Positions 35,918-45,491 of a stretch of 64,000 bases of DNA are shown here, piece after piece. Source of the DNA: Denitratimonas yunnanensis (SeqCode) (GTDB taxonomy: Bacteria > Pseudomonadota > Gammaproteobacteria > Xanthomonadales > Xanthomonadaceae). Every line of letters begins with the position of its first letter. Positions within the stretch are counted from its first letter, which is position 1. A program made the position numbers and the translations under genes. The stretch spans positions 1 through 64,000 of the forward strand of contig JAPMLR010000005.1 in assembly GCA_026410415.1 (NCBI GenBank), given 5' to 3'. The notes below the pieces were generated by a model. The model was not told the origin of the DNA, did no database searches, and saw nothing but the letters and a program-made list of their open reading frames with translations.

Positions 35918-37291
35918 ATGTCCAGATCCCGAACTGCCTATGTGTGTACCGAGTGTGGCGCGACTGCGAACAAGTGGCAGGGGCAATGCCCCGAGTGCGG
36001 CGTCTGGAACACCCTGACCGAGTTTGCCGTGGAACCGGCTTCCGCGGCCAAGGCACGCGGTGCGCGTGCCGGCTACGCAGGCGTCGGCGACGCAGCGAAG
36101 GTGACGCGCCTGGCGGAGGTGTCCCAAGGCTCCGAGTCGCGTCAGGCCACGGGCATCGGCGAGCTGGACCGCGTGCTGGGTGGTGGTTTGGTGGAAGGTT
36201 CGGTGGTGCTGATCGGTGGCGACCCGGGCATCGGGAAGTCCACGCTGTTGCTGCAAACGCTGGCTGCACTCGAGCCGCGTCTTCCCGGCCTGTATGTCAC
36301 CGGTGAGGAAAGCCTCGGGCAGGTCAGCGCGCGAGCGGCGCGGCTGGGGCTGCAATTGGGCGGTTTGCGGTGTCTCACCGAGACCTGCATCGAGCGCATC
36401 GTGCCGCAGCTGGTGCAGGAAAAGCCGCGCCTGTTGGTGATCGATTCGATCCAGACGATGTATTCGGACCAGATCACCGCGGCACCGGGATCGGTCAGCC
36501 AGGTGCGCGAGAGCGCGGCAAAACTGGTGCGCTTTGCCAAGGAAACCGGAACCAGCGTGTTCCTGGTCGGCCACGTCACCAAGGAAGGCGGCATTGCCGG
36601 CCCGCGGGTGCTCGAACACATGGTCGATGCCGTGTTGTATTTCGAGGGTGAGAGTGGCAGCCGCTTTCGCGTGCTGAGGGCCTTCAAGAACCGGTTTGGT
36701 GCGGTCAACGAGCTTGGCGTGTTCGCGATGAGCGAGGGCGGATTGAAAGAAGTGCCGAATCCGTCGGCCATCTTTCTCTCAGGCAGTCGGGAGCCGCAGC
36801 CAGGAAGCTGCGTGATGGTGACGCGAGAAGGCACGCGGCCGTTGCTGGTCGAAGTGCAGGCGTTGGTCGATCACAGCCCGCTGGCCAATCCGCGTCGTGT
36901 TGCACTGGGACTGGAGCAGAACCGCATGGCGATGCTGCTGGCGGTGATGCATCGCCATGGGGGTGTCGGCGTCTACGATCAGGACGTGTTCGTCAATGTC
37001 GTCGGCGGCATCCGCATCCAGGAAACCGCTGCGGACCTGCCGGTGCTGCTGGCGATCCTGTCCAGCTTCCGCGGGCGTGCGCTGGAAACGCCGACCGTGG
37101 CGTTCGGCGAAGTCGGGTTGTCCGGAGAGATCCGGCCGGTACCCAATGGCGAGGAGCGCCTGCGTGAAGCCGCCACGCATGGTTTCAGGCGCGCCATCGT
37201 GCCACGTGCCAATGCTCCCAAGAAGCGTCTCGGCGAACTGCAGGTGATTGCCGTCGAGCGCTTGGGGGATGCGCTCGAAGCGGCGCAATAG
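35918..37291 (+). CDS. radA: DNA repair protein RadA
   Basis: 457 residues, full length. N-terminal C4 zinc finger (CTECGATANKWQGQCPECG), a RecA-like ATPase with Walker A GGDPGIGKST and Walker B LLVIDSIQTM, the RadA-specific KNRFG motif, and a C-terminal Lon-like domain (FGEVGLSGEIRPV). RadA promotes branch migration during recombination and repair. A housekeeping gene set into the TonB-receptor/sulfotransferase block. Confidence 0.97.
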   Translation: MSRSRTAYVCTECGATANKWQGQCPECGVWNTLTEFAVEPASAAKARGARAGYAGVGDAAKVTRLAEVSQGSESRQATGIGELDRVLGGGLVEGSVVLIGGDPGIGKSTLLLQTLAALEPRLPGLYVTGEESLGQVSARAARLGLQLGGLRCLTETCIERIVPQLVQEKPRLLVIDSIQTMYSDQITAAPGSVSQVRESAAKLVRFAKETGTSVFLVGHVTKEGGIAGPRVLEHMVDAVLYFEGESGSRFRVLRAFKNRFGAVNELGVFAMSEGGLKEVPNPSAIFLSGSREPQPGSCVMVTREGTRPLLVEVQALVDHSPLANPRRVALGLEQNRMAMLLAVMHRHGGVGVYDQDVFVNVVGGIRIQETAADLPVLLAILSSFRGRALETPTVAFGEVGLSGEIRPVPNGEERLREAATHGFRRAIVPRANAPKKRLGELQVIAVERLGDALEAAQ

Positions 37292-37439
37292 ACAGGGCCG
37301 CCTCGCCTCCTTCGGCGGCAAGCCGATAGTTCCGACGCACGAGTCGGAAATCCCGGGCATGCGTGCGAATCGCGCGACGCAGGAGGCTTGCCGGTTCGCC
37401 TCCGACGCAATAGCTGCCTTTTCGTCTTGTTAAGGCAAT

Positions 37440-37468
37440 TTTAATAATTCGTAAAGTTTGGATAGAAT
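37440..37468 (+). promoter_or_regulatory. Candidate promoter of TonB receptor 3
   Basis: A markedly AT-rich stretch with TAGAAT (37463-37468) as -10 and TTTAAT (37440-37445) 17 bp upstream as a weak -35, 88 bp before the receptor ATG. Compared by eye only. Confidence 0.4.
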
Positions 37469-37555
37469 CGGAACCAGCCCCGTTAAGCACATGGGCCGTT
37501 CTGGTCAGGGGATGGGGCTGCCGTTGAAAATTTCGGGCCATATTGGAGAGCAAAA

Positions 37556-40423
37556 ATGAAGTTGAAAAGAGCAAAGCTGCGTGAGGCGATCGTTTCTTCG
37601 CTTGCGCTGGGTGCGATGTCGCTTGCCGCCAGCGGCATGGTGTTTGCCCAGGAAGAGGAGAGCGCCGAAATCAGGCTCGACGCGGTCACCGTCACCGGTA
37701 CCCGCATCAAGAGCCAGACCATGACCGAGTCCGCACCAATCACGGAAATCAGTCCCGAGGAGTTCAAGTACTACGGTGCCACCACGGTCGAGGACCTGGT
37801 CAATCAGTATCCGCAGGTCGACCTGTATTTCGACAACTTCCAGAACAATCCATCCTACGGCCACTCGGTGGTTTCGCTGCGCTCGTTGGGGCCGGCGCGC
37901 ACGCTGACCCTGGTGAATGGCCGCCGCCTGCCGTCCAGCCGGAATGAGCTTGCCGATACGTCCATCGTGCCGCCGGCACTGATCAAGCGTGTCGACATCC
38001 TGACCGGCGGTGCCTCGGCCATCTACGGTGCCGACGCCGTGGCAGGTGTGGTCAACTTCATGCTCGACGACAAGTTCGAGGGCATCAGCCTCACCTACGG
38101 CTATTCGGCGTACCAGCACAACAACGACAACAAGGAAATGCAGCGCCTCAACGATGAGGCGGGCTACGAAGCACCTACCGGCAGTTCCGGCTTCGATGGC
38201 ATCAGCCGCAACGCCGACCTGATCGTCGGCGGCAGTTTTGCCGGTGACCGTGGTCATGCCGTGGGCTGGGTCACCTGGCGCGAAAATGATGCGCTCTACC
38301 ACGGTCAGCGCGACTACACCCACTGTTCGGTGTGGTACGACGAGCCTGTGTGCGGTGGTTCGGGTACCGCGGATCCGGGCCGTTTCACCGTTGCCGAAGT
38401 CGGCGGCGCGAATCTGGGCAACTTCATCTACAACGGTTCAGGCTATGAGCCGGGTGTTCACCTTTACAACTACGCACCGGTCAACTTCTTCCAGCGCCCG
38501 GACAAGCGCATCACGGCGGGTTTCACCGCGAGCTACGAGATCAACGATCACTTCACGCCGTATGTCGAGGCGATGTTCCTGGAGCGCCGTTCCGAAATGC
38601 AGATCGCCGAATCCGGTGCGTTCGGTGTTCCGATCACGGTGAACTGCAACAACCCGCTGATCGGCACCCTCTGCGCCGACGCCGGTGTCACCACGGAGCA
38701 GACACGCATCACCATGTGGAAGCGCAACGTCGAAGGTGGTCCGCGCCACCACGGCTCCGACGACAGCACCTACCGACTCACCGCCGGCGTGAAGGGTGCG
38801 ATCCTGGATGCCTCCACCTGGACCTATGACATTTCTGCGTCGTCGGGCCGGTACAAGACCACCGATATCGGCACCAACGACTTCCTCATCAGCCGTATCG
38901 CTGCTGCGGCAACGGGGTGTACGGATCCTGTCTATGGCTCGTTCGGTGGTTGCCAACTCTGGGACATCTGGAACGACAACATCACCGCTGAAGCCGCCGC
39001 CGCGATGGCCGGTACCAGCTTTGCCATCTACAAGAACAGCTACACCGCGCTGTCCGCAGTGGCCAGTGGTGAACTGGGCTTCGGTTTTCCGGGTGCGGAT
39101 GGCGAGCGCATCGGCCTGGCCGTGGGTGCGGAGCGTCGCTCCTATTCCTACTCCAGCGTCTACGACACCGACTCTTCCGCCGGCAACTTCGCCGGTGCCG
39201 GTGCGGCCGACTTGCCGGTGAACGCCGACAACTCCGTGACCGACCTCTTCTTCGAGGCCGGCTTGCCGATCTATGTCGGCAACGGCGCGATGAATCGTTT
39301 CGATGCCTCGTTGGGCTATCGCTATTCGGACGACGACACCTCCGGTTCAAACGATACCTACAAGCTGGGTCTGTCGGCCCTGTTCTGGGACAGCAAGCTG
39401 CTGCTGCGCGCCGGCTACAACCGCGCCGTGCGTTCCCCGAGCTTGAACGACATGTATTACCCGCAGCGTATCGTCCTTGGGGGAACCCGCGACTTCTGCG
39501 CCGGCCCGAATCCGGAGTTCACCGCAGAACAGTGCGCGCGCACCGGCCTGCCGACCTCGGCCTATGGCAACGTTCCGGCAAGCCCGGCCAACCAGTACAA
39601 CGCACTGACTGGCGGTAACCCCGACCTCCTGCCGGAAATCGCCGACACCTACACCGTCGGTTTCGCAATCGAGCCGATCAAGGACCTGACTCTGGCGCTG
39701 GACTGGTACAGCATCAAGATCGAAGACGCGATCGGTGGCATTGGTTACAACAACATCCAGCTCCTCTGCATGGAGCAGGGACTGTATTGCGACAGGATCC
39801 AGCGCGATGGTCGCTTCGGCGATTACGACCTGTGGATCGGTCTGGCGGCAGATCCAGGCACCGGCCACATCCGCAACCTGGCGGGCAACATCGGTGTGGA
39901 CGAGCGTGAGGGGCTGGACTTCAGCGCGGGCTACACGTGGGACCTCGGACCAGGCCGCTTGAGCACGACCTTCGTGGGCAATTACGTCCTGTCCGAGTAC
40001 ACCATGGCACTGGCGTCGGACCCCAGCACCGGTTACGAGTGCAAGGGGCTGGTCAACGACACCCAAGGGTGCCAGACACCCAAGTGGCGCCACATCGCCC
40101 AAGCGCGGTATTCGTGGGATCGCTACGCCCTGGGTCTGCGCTGGCGTCATATCGGCGGGGTGGACTACAAGGACGCGGACGGCTCACAGCTGACCGACGT
40201 CATCTGGCTGGGCACGGGCGTGTCGTCTTACAACTACCTCGATCTGAACGGTAGCGTGAGCGTCGGTCCTGCCACGGTGTCGCTGGGCATCAACAACATC
40301 TTCGACAAGGAGCCGCCGTTCGTGGGCGATGCCGACGGTGGATTCGGTTCCCATGCGAACTCGCTGGGCGGTTACGACCAAGCGGGCCGTTACATCTTCG
40401 GCAGCATCAACGTGAACTTCTGA
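37556..40423 (+). CDS. Large TonB-dependent receptor 3
   Basis: 955 residues. The signal peptide ends GMVFAQ. A TonB-box-like LDAVTVTGTRI precedes the plug (FKYYGATTVEDLVNQYPQ, VVSLRSLGPARTLTLVNGRR, KRVDILTGGASAIYGADAVAG) and a barrel ending YIFGSINVNF with C-terminal Phe. Same NGRRLP subgroup as receptor 2. The extracellular loops contain several Cys pairs. Substrate unknown. It ends with a strong terminator, and the next genes encode a TPR-oxygenase and a beta-hydroxylase on the other strand. Confidence 0.93.
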   Translation: MKLKRAKLREAIVSSLALGAMSLAASGMVFAQEEESAEIRLDAVTVTGTRIKSQTMTESAPITEISPEEFKYYGATTVEDLVNQYPQVDLYFDNFQNNPSYGHSVVSLRSLGPARTLTLVNGRRLPSSRNELADTSIVPPALIKRVDILTGGASAIYGADAVAGVVNFMLDDKFEGISLTYGYSAYQHNNDNKEMQRLNDEAGYEAPTGSSGFDGISRNADLIVGGSFAGDRGHAVGWVTWRENDALYHGQRDYTHCSVWYDEPVCGGSGTADPGRFTVAEVGGANLGNFIYNGSGYEPGVHLYNYAPVNFFQRPDKRITAGFTASYEINDHFTPYVEAMFLERRSEMQIAESGAFGVPITVNCNNPLIGTLCADAGVTTEQTRITMWKRNVEGGPRHHGSDDSTYRLTAGVKGAILDASTWTYDISASSGRYKTTDIGTNDFLISRIAAAATGCTDPVYGSFGGCQLWDIWNDNITAEAAAAMAGTSFAIYKNSYTALSAVASGELGFGFPGADGERIGLAVGAERRSYSYSSVYDTDSSAGNFAGAGAADLPVNADNSVTDLFFEAGLPIYVGNGAMNRFDASLGYRYSDDDTSGSNDTYKLGLSALFWDSKLLLRAGYNRAVRSPSLNDMYYPQRIVLGGTRDFCAGPNPEFTAEQCARTGLPTSAYGNVPASPANQYNALTGGNPDLLPEIADTYTVGFAIEPIKDLTLALDWYSIKIEDAIGGIGYNNIQLLCMEQGLYCDRIQRDGRFGDYDLWIGLAADPGTGHIRNLAGNIGVDEREGLDFSAGYTWDLGPGRLSTTFVGNYVLSEYTMALASDPSTGYECKGLVNDTQGCQTPKWRHIAQARYSWDRYALGLRWRHIGGVDYKDADGSQLTDVIWLGTGVSSYNYLDLNGSVSVGPATVSLGINNIFDKEPPFVGDADGGFGSHANSLGGYDQAGRYIFGSINVNF

Positions 40424-40455
40424 TCCATTCGGAACGTTTCATTGGCACAACTTCG

Positions 40456-40483
40456 GCGGCGGGCTTCGGCCCGCCGCTTTTTT
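40456..40483 (+). terminator. Rho-independent terminator of TonB receptor 3
   Basis: A perfect 9-bp stem (40456-40464 with 40469-40477), a TTCG loop and six Ts, 33 bp after the receptor stop. Confidence 0.95.
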
Positions 40484-40579
40484 GGGCGCCGCATTGATGC
40501 AGGACTTGCGAGCACATGGTCGCGGTCAGGCTCGTTTCCGCACCGTGCCTGCAGGGTGGGGGGCAGCTCAACGCATTGA

Positions 40580-42265
40580 TCAGCCTCTGGGCTGCATGTC
40601 GAAGGCGATGGTCAGCCGCGATTGCGGGTCATCGAAGGGCACCGTGCCGTGCCACAGATAGGAAGGAAACAGTGCCAGATGGCCTGGCTTGGGCTGGATG
40701 AGGCGGCGTGGCGGCAGGTCCAGTCCCAGCTCTTCCAGAGGCTGACCGAACTGGATCCATCCGGCACGGGATGCACTGCCGGATGCAAGCACGCTGCCGG
40801 GTAGTGCGACATAGAAGGCCGAGCTGCCCCAGCCGTTGTTGTGGATGTGATTGGAGTGATGCCCGGACGACGCAAGCCTTACCGACCAGGAACCGACGAA
40901 ACGCACGCTGCGCTGCTTGCGTGACAGGAATGGATGCGCTGCATCGCCCGGCAGCATGGCAAGCCAGTGTTCGACGGTGGTGCGCAAGGCGTCTTCCGCC
41001 GCACGGATGACACCATCGTCGCGCCCAAACAGGCGGCCTGCCGTTTGCGTGCCGCCACGCACGCTTTGATTCACCGGCTCTCGGTTGGCGTTGTGCATGC
41101 GATCCAGCGTGTCGGTCAGGGTTTGGAGGAACGCGGACAGGTCGTCAAACCCCGGCGGCGGCGCGATTTCCGCAAAGCCCACCAGCCTGTCGTAATCGCA
41201 CAGCCAATGCTCGCGCTCGTCGCCGGCCAGCCGCCAGGCCGTACCCAGGTGGCTCCAGCCTTCCTGGTTGTTCGGATCGAGTTCCACCGTCTTTTCCGCA
41301 CAACACGTGGCCAGTTCGAAATCCCGGATGCGGAACGCGTGCCTGGCGCGCGCATTGAGAAACTCCGGCAGCATGTCCAGACCGCCGCGCGCCGCCATCG
41401 CATACAGGGCTGCTGCCTGATCGTGTTGTTGCAGTGCATCCAGTGCATCGGCGGCGAACCAGGCCAGCAACGCATCCTCAGGTTCGCGTCGGCGCAGCGG
41501 CTCCAGCAGCGCCAGGGCTTCGTCCGCGCGCTTTGTCGCCAGCAACATGCGCGCGAACGCCAGTTGCAACGCACGATTGTCCGGCTGCCGCCGGGCCGCC
41601 GCGCGAAACTCGCCGAACGGGTCTTCTCCCGGCGCGCGTTCCGAGTCGTTTTCCCACAGGAGATGGCTGAGGGTTTCATGCGCAGGCACATGCGCCGGAT
41701 GCAGGGCGACCAGCGTGCGTGCGCCAGCAACCGCTTCCGCCGGACGACCGGCGTCGGCCAGCACGCCGTTGATGGCGTCCTGCAATTCGGGCATCCGGGA
41801 GCCGCGTTGTTGCAACATGCGCTCCGCCGTCCGATACGCGGCCAGTGCCTCGTCGATACGCCCCAGCAAGCGCAGCACCACGCCCAGATCGATCCATGCG
41901 GACAGCAGATCCGGCGCCAGGAGCAGTGCCTTGCGCAGCACGGGCTCCGCCGCTTCCAGTTGGTCCTGGGTACGCAGGGCCTTGCCGTGCTGGGCAAGGG
42001 CGACGGCGTAATTCCGTCTCACCATCGTGTTGCCCGGCAGCAAGGCCAGGGCGCGTTCGAACGCCGTCTCGGCCTGCTGCGGATGGCCAGTGTCGGCCAG
42101 GCACATGCCCAGCAACTGCCACGCGTCCGCTGCGTGTGGTGCCTGCTCGGCCAGTGTTTCGGCAATGGGCAGGGCCTGCGCAGGTTGCCGCGATTGCAGC
42201 AGCCTCTGTGCCTGCCTGAAGCGTTCCGCCTGCGACGCATTCAATGGCTGATTGTGCAGCACCAC
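40580..42265 (-). CDS. TPR protein with putative 2OG-Fe(II) oxygenase domain
   Basis: 561 residues from a GTG, 10 bp after the gene at 42276. Residues 10-360 are TPR-like repeats (AWQLLGMCLADTGHPQQAET, AWIDLGVVLRLLGRIDEALA). The last 130 residues fit the putative 2OG-Fe(II) oxygenase family, with metal-ligand candidates in SSGHHSNHIHNNGWGSSAFYV and a distal His in FPSYLWHGTVPF, followed by an Arg in QSRLTIAFDM for 2-oxoglutarate. Probably cytosolic and hydroxylates a protein or peptide. It shares the TPR-plus-modifying-domain design with the two sulfotransferases and the beta-hydroxylase nearby. Confidence 0.85.
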   Translation of the reverse strand: MVLHNQPLNASQAERFRQAQRLLQSRQPAQALPIAETLAEQAPHAADAWQLLGMCLADTGHPQQAETAFERALALLPGNTMVRRNYAVALAQHGKALRTQDQLEAAEPVLRKALLLAPDLLSAWIDLGVVLRLLGRIDEALAAYRTAERMLQQRGSRMPELQDAINGVLADAGRPAEAVAGARTLVALHPAHVPAHETLSHLLWENDSERAPGEDPFGEFRAAARRQPDNRALQLAFARMLLATKRADEALALLEPLRRREPEDALLAWFAADALDALQQHDQAAALYAMAARGGLDMLPEFLNARARHAFRIRDFELATCCAEKTVELDPNNQEGWSHLGTAWRLAGDEREHWLCDYDRLVGFAEIAPPPGFDDLSAFLQTLTDTLDRMHNANREPVNQSVRGGTQTAGRLFGRDDGVIRAAEDALRTTVEHWLAMLPGDAAHPFLSRKQRSVRFVGSWSVRLASSGHHSNHIHNNGWGSSAFYVALPGSVLASGSASRAGWIQFGQPLEELGLDLPPRRLIQPKPGHLALFPSYLWHGTVPFDDPQSRLTIAFDMQPRG

Positions 42266-42275
42266 CCGTCTGGCC

Positions 42276-42695
42276 TCAGCGCACGCGGCGCACGCGCAAG
42301 AACACGCCGTTGGAGGTTGTCAAAACGTAATTTCCGACGATGCCGCGGCGCACGGTGACGGTGTCTCCGGTTTTCACGTGGCCGTTGGTCTTCGCATCGG
42401 TCTGGACCCAGAGCTGGCCATTTTCAAGTGCGAAACTGCGTGATCCGCCGCGCCCGTAATCCACCGACAGTACGCGGCTTTCGACATGCTCAGGCTCAGT
42501 GGGCTTTTCCAGGCCGAAGTCGCCTCGGGCTGTGTCGGCAGCGCCGCTGATCGTGTCCGGATCGGGTGGAAACGCATTGTCGTAGCAGGCCAGCCGTGTC
42601 GAGGGATCAGGGACCTTGGCGCATGGATGGCGGCCGGTTTCTGCCGACAAGGGTGGAGCCAGCAGGCAAATCAGCAAGATCGAAAGCGAGCGCAT
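42276..42695 (-). CDS. Secreted hypothetical protein
   Basis: 139 residues with a short signal peptide (MRSLSILLICLLAPPLSA). The mature N-terminus has CAKVPDPSTRLACYDNAF, a C-x10-C-Y-D pattern seen in many short periplasmic proteins. The rest is a small beta-rich region (LENGQLWVQTDA, VRRGIVGNYVLTTSNGVFLR). Function unknown. It lies 10 bp upstream of the TPR-oxygenase gene, so cotranscription is likely. Confidence 0.78.
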   Translation of the reverse strand: MRSLSILLICLLAPPLSAETGRHPCAKVPDPSTRLACYDNAFPPDPDTISGAADTARGDFGLEKPTEPEHVESRVLSVDYGRGGSRSFALENGQLWVQTDAKTNGHVKTGDTVTVRRGIVGNYVLTTSNGVFLRVRRVR

Positions 42696-42847
42696 CGGGT
42701 TCGACGGATGGGACAGACGAGGACAGCATACCCTGCGATTTCGCGCTGCGCCGCCATGGGGTCAGGTTTCCATGGGCGGCTGATGAAAGCCGCTGGCGAT
42801 GCGGCGGATTCAGCGCGTCAGCTTCTGATCCGCGAAGGATGGATGCG

Positions 42848-44116
42848 TCAGCCTGCCGTGCGCCACTTGCTCATCGCGCCCGCAAGCGCGGCAGCCATTT
42901 CGCGCTCGGCCACCGACAGCAGCGGATTCCATACGTCGAACATCAGGATCACGCGTGTCTGGCCGCTGTCGTTGCGCGCCTCGTGTTCGATGGTGTCGTC
43001 GAACACCCAGCATTTGCCCTCGCGCCATGGCTTCCAGTCGTAGCCGACGCGGAAGTGGCAGTTTTCCGGCACCACCAGCGGCAGGTGCGCCACCAGACGC
43101 GCGTTGGTTTCGCCGGTGTGCGGCGGGATGTGGGCGCCGGGAGCCAATGCGGAGAACATCGCATTCGGGCACAGGCCGGGGATGTTCACCGCGTCCACCA
43201 GTGCCAAGGCCTCCGCGGTGCGGGGGCATTGCGACAAGTGCTCGTGCACCGGGCTGCCATGCGCGTACAGGTGGAAGCCGGTCCAGTTGCGCGAGTGGTT
43301 GAGCTTGTCCCACTGGTTCACCGGATCGTCGGGGCCGTACTGGATGTAGGGCACGAACTCGTCGCCGCGTTGGGCGAGCATGGCCTGCAATTCGGCCTTG
43401 ATCGCATCGGTGCGCGATTCGAGTTCGGCCATCCACGGGAAATGTGCGTTGTCGTAAAACGTGAGCGCGGGCAGGCGCGGCACATGCAGTTGGTTGCAGG
43501 TGGATGGGTAGGGCTTGGTCTTTCCGGCGAGGATCGAAATCGCCTCGTCCCAGCGCCCGTTCAATGCTGCCTCCACGCCGGAACGTTCGGCAGTGACCAT
43601 GTGCCGCAAGAACTCGATCAGTTCGTCGCTGTCGCGCTGCACGACGTCGCGCGCATGTTCCAGGCGCCGGCGCAGCGCAGGTGGCCAGTGCGGTTCGTCC
43701 GGCGCTACCTTGAGTGCATTGCGGAACACGCTCGCCGCTTCGCGCGGTTGGTGCTCGCGTTCGAGAAACTCTGCCTTTTCGAGCAGACCAGGGAGGAAGT
43801 ACGGATCGATCGTCAGGCTGGCGACGATGGCGTTCCATTGCGGAGCGCTGCGCCCTGCGTCGCGATGCACCCGCGCGATGCTGAGCGGGATCATCGGGTC
43901 GCGCGGCGCCCGCTGCTGCGCAGCCTGGAGCAGTTCGATCGCGCCATCGCGGTCGCCACGCTGGAATGCGTGCACGCCAAGGCTGAAAAGAGCTTGCACG
44001 TGGTTCGGATCAATCGCGCGGACCTGCGCCCACAGACGCTCGGCCTCTTGCCAGCGTCCTGCCGAGGCGGCGCTGCCGGCTGCGTCGATCAGTGTCCTCA
44101 GATCGTTGTCGAGCAT
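42848..44116 (-). CDS. Aspartyl/asparaginyl beta-hydroxylase with N-terminal TPR region
   Basis: 422 residues. Residues 1-160 look like TPR repeats (LWAQVRAIDPNHVQALFSLG). The C-terminal 180 residues form an AspH-type dioxygenase, with the first His in HIPPHTGETNARLVAHLPLV, GYDWKPWREGKCWVFDDTIE, and the second His in EHEARNDSGQTRVILMFDVW. Iron and 2-oxoglutarate would be used to hydroxylate Asp or Asn side chains of an unknown target. It belongs to the TPR-coupled enzyme set next to the TonB receptors. Confidence 0.9.
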   Translation of the reverse strand: MLDNDLRTLIDAAGSAASAGRWQEAERLWAQVRAIDPNHVQALFSLGVHAFQRGDRDGAIELLQAAQQRAPRDPMIPLSIARVHRDAGRSAPQWNAIVASLTIDPYFLPGLLEKAEFLEREHQPREAASVFRNALKVAPDEPHWPPALRRRLEHARDVVQRDSDELIEFLRHMVTAERSGVEAALNGRWDEAISILAGKTKPYPSTCNQLHVPRLPALTFYDNAHFPWMAELESRTDAIKAELQAMLAQRGDEFVPYIQYGPDDPVNQWDKLNHSRNWTGFHLYAHGSPVHEHLSQCPRTAEALALVDAVNIPGLCPNAMFSALAPGAHIPPHTGETNARLVAHLPLVVPENCHFRVGYDWKPWREGKCWVFDDTIEHEARNDSGQTRVILMFDVWNPLLSVAEREMAAALAGAMSKWRTAG

Positions 44117-44200
44117 GATTTCTTCGCGGTTTCGGCAAACCGTCGGGAGTATAGTCCAGGCCAGTTCGCTGGCCGCGTGGGGCGCGATGCCGTCGGGACG

Positions 44201-44593
44201 CTAATCCCTCAACACCGACAATTCGTGCTGCAGCGTCCGGTGATTTCCCAGATTCAGTTCGATCAGCCGCTTGAGCTGGGCGAAGCTGCCCAGGTCGATC
44301 TTGATGCAGGTGAAGCCCAGACCGACACCTTCGACGATGCGCGCCAGTTCGACGCCCATGCTTATCAGGATGCCCCCTTCCAGCCGCAGATCGAGGCGGT
44401 AACGGTTGGCCACCGCGCCGTTCCAGTTTTCCGGGCGCTCCACCAGGACCCCGGAGAGCGACAGGTCCAGCAGCTGCGTGTTCCACATCGCACTGCCCGA
44501 ATACAGCCGTGCACTGCCTTCGACGGGGAAGCGATGGAACCGGCGCTGCGCTGCGTCGGTCATCGGGATGGCGATGGGGTCTTGGATGCTCAT
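44201..44593 (-). CDS. PilZ-domain protein (c-di-GMP binding)
   Basis: 130 residues. The PilZ signature is present: RRFHRFPVEG (the RxxxR part) and LLDLSLSGVLVE (the D/NxSxxG part), so c-di-GMP binding is plausible. No other domain is seen. The start overlaps the ypjD-like stop by ATGA, so the two are translationally coupled. A diguanylate cyclase is encoded at 46880. Confidence 0.9.
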   Translation of the reverse strand: MSIQDPIAIPMTDAAQRRFHRFPVEGSARLYSGSAMWNTQLLDLSLSGVLVERPENWNGAVANRYRLDLRLEGGILISMGVELARIVEGVGLGFTCIKIDLGSFAQLKRLIELNLGNHRTLQHELSVLRD

Positions 44594-45390
44594 CCGCTCC
44601 GCGCCAGAACCAGTTCAAGGACAAACTTGCTTCCGAAGAATGCCATGCCAAGCAGGACCATGGCCGTCAGCGTGAGGCGCACCGCGCGCCTGCCACGCCA
44701 TCCGTGGAAGACTCTCCCCATCAGCAGCGCTCCGAATATCCCCCAGGCCAGCAGCGAGAGCACGGTCTTGTGCACCAGGTGCTGGGCGAACAGGTTTTCG
44801 ACGAAGACCACGCCCGTCATCAATGCCAGTGTCAACAGCGCGAAACCGGCGAAGATCAGGCGGAACATCAGCGTTTCCACCAGTGTCAAGGGCGGGAATG
44901 CCCGCAGCATCGCACCCAGGCGTCGTTGCCGGAGCGCACGCTCCTGCAGCCACAGCGCAATGGCGAGCAGCGCCGCCAGACTCAATGCGGCATAGGCCAG
45001 CAGTGCAAGGCCGGCGTGCAGCTGGATCTGCCAGCCCAGTGCCTGTGCAGTGCGTGGAGCGAAAGGCAGGTAGGCGTACAGCGCCAGCATCACGGCCGCG
45101 ATGGGGTAGGCCGTGACGCCCAGCGCGCCAATGGCACGGGAGAGGGCGAGCCCGGCAGTGAGCGCGGCGGTACCTAGACCGATCAGCGAAAGCGCAGTGA
45201 AAAAATGCAGCTCGATCCCGCCGGAAACATGCCATGACACGATGTGCGCGCTGACGTGCAGCAGCGCCGCGATCAGCGCCATGCCGGCAGGAGCGCGCGC
45301 TTCCCCCGAGGCCTTTGCCAGCTCGTGCGCCTGCCACAGGGCGGCGGCGATGTAGGCGGCGATGGCAGTGCTGGCTAACACGATGGGCAT
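44590..45390 (-). CDS. CcsA/YpjD-like cytochrome c assembly-type membrane protein
   Basis: 266 residues from the ATG at 45390, with about eight membrane helices starting at VLASTAIAAYIAAALW. The C-terminal half contains GVVFVENLFAQHLVHKTVLSLLAW with a conserved His, as in the CcmF/CcsA-type domain. The E. coli relative YpjD (CorE) is also next to ffh, and here the gene diverges from ffh at 45492, which supports the assignment. Its role is uncertain; cytochrome maturation or ion-export models have been proposed for relatives. Confidence 0.85.
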   Translation of the reverse strand: MPIVLASTAIAAYIAAALWQAHELAKASGEARAPAGMALIAALLHVSAHIVSWHVSGGIELHFFTALSLIGLGTAALTAGLALSRAIGALGVTAYPIAAVMLALYAYLPFAPRTAQALGWQIQLHAGLALLAYAALSLAALLAIALWLQERALRQRRLGAMLRAFPPLTLVETLMFRLIFAGFALLTLALMTGVVFVENLFAQHLVHKTVLSLLAWGIFGALLMGRVFHGWRGRRAVRLTLTAMVLLGMAFFGSKFVLELVLARSG

Positions 45391-45491
45391 CGAGCAAGTT
45401 TGGCACAGGCCGGAGGTGCTTGGCAGCGCGGGCAGGCGTGAAGGCATGACACGCTTTATACTTTCCGGCCGTTTCTCCATTCACGGCCACC

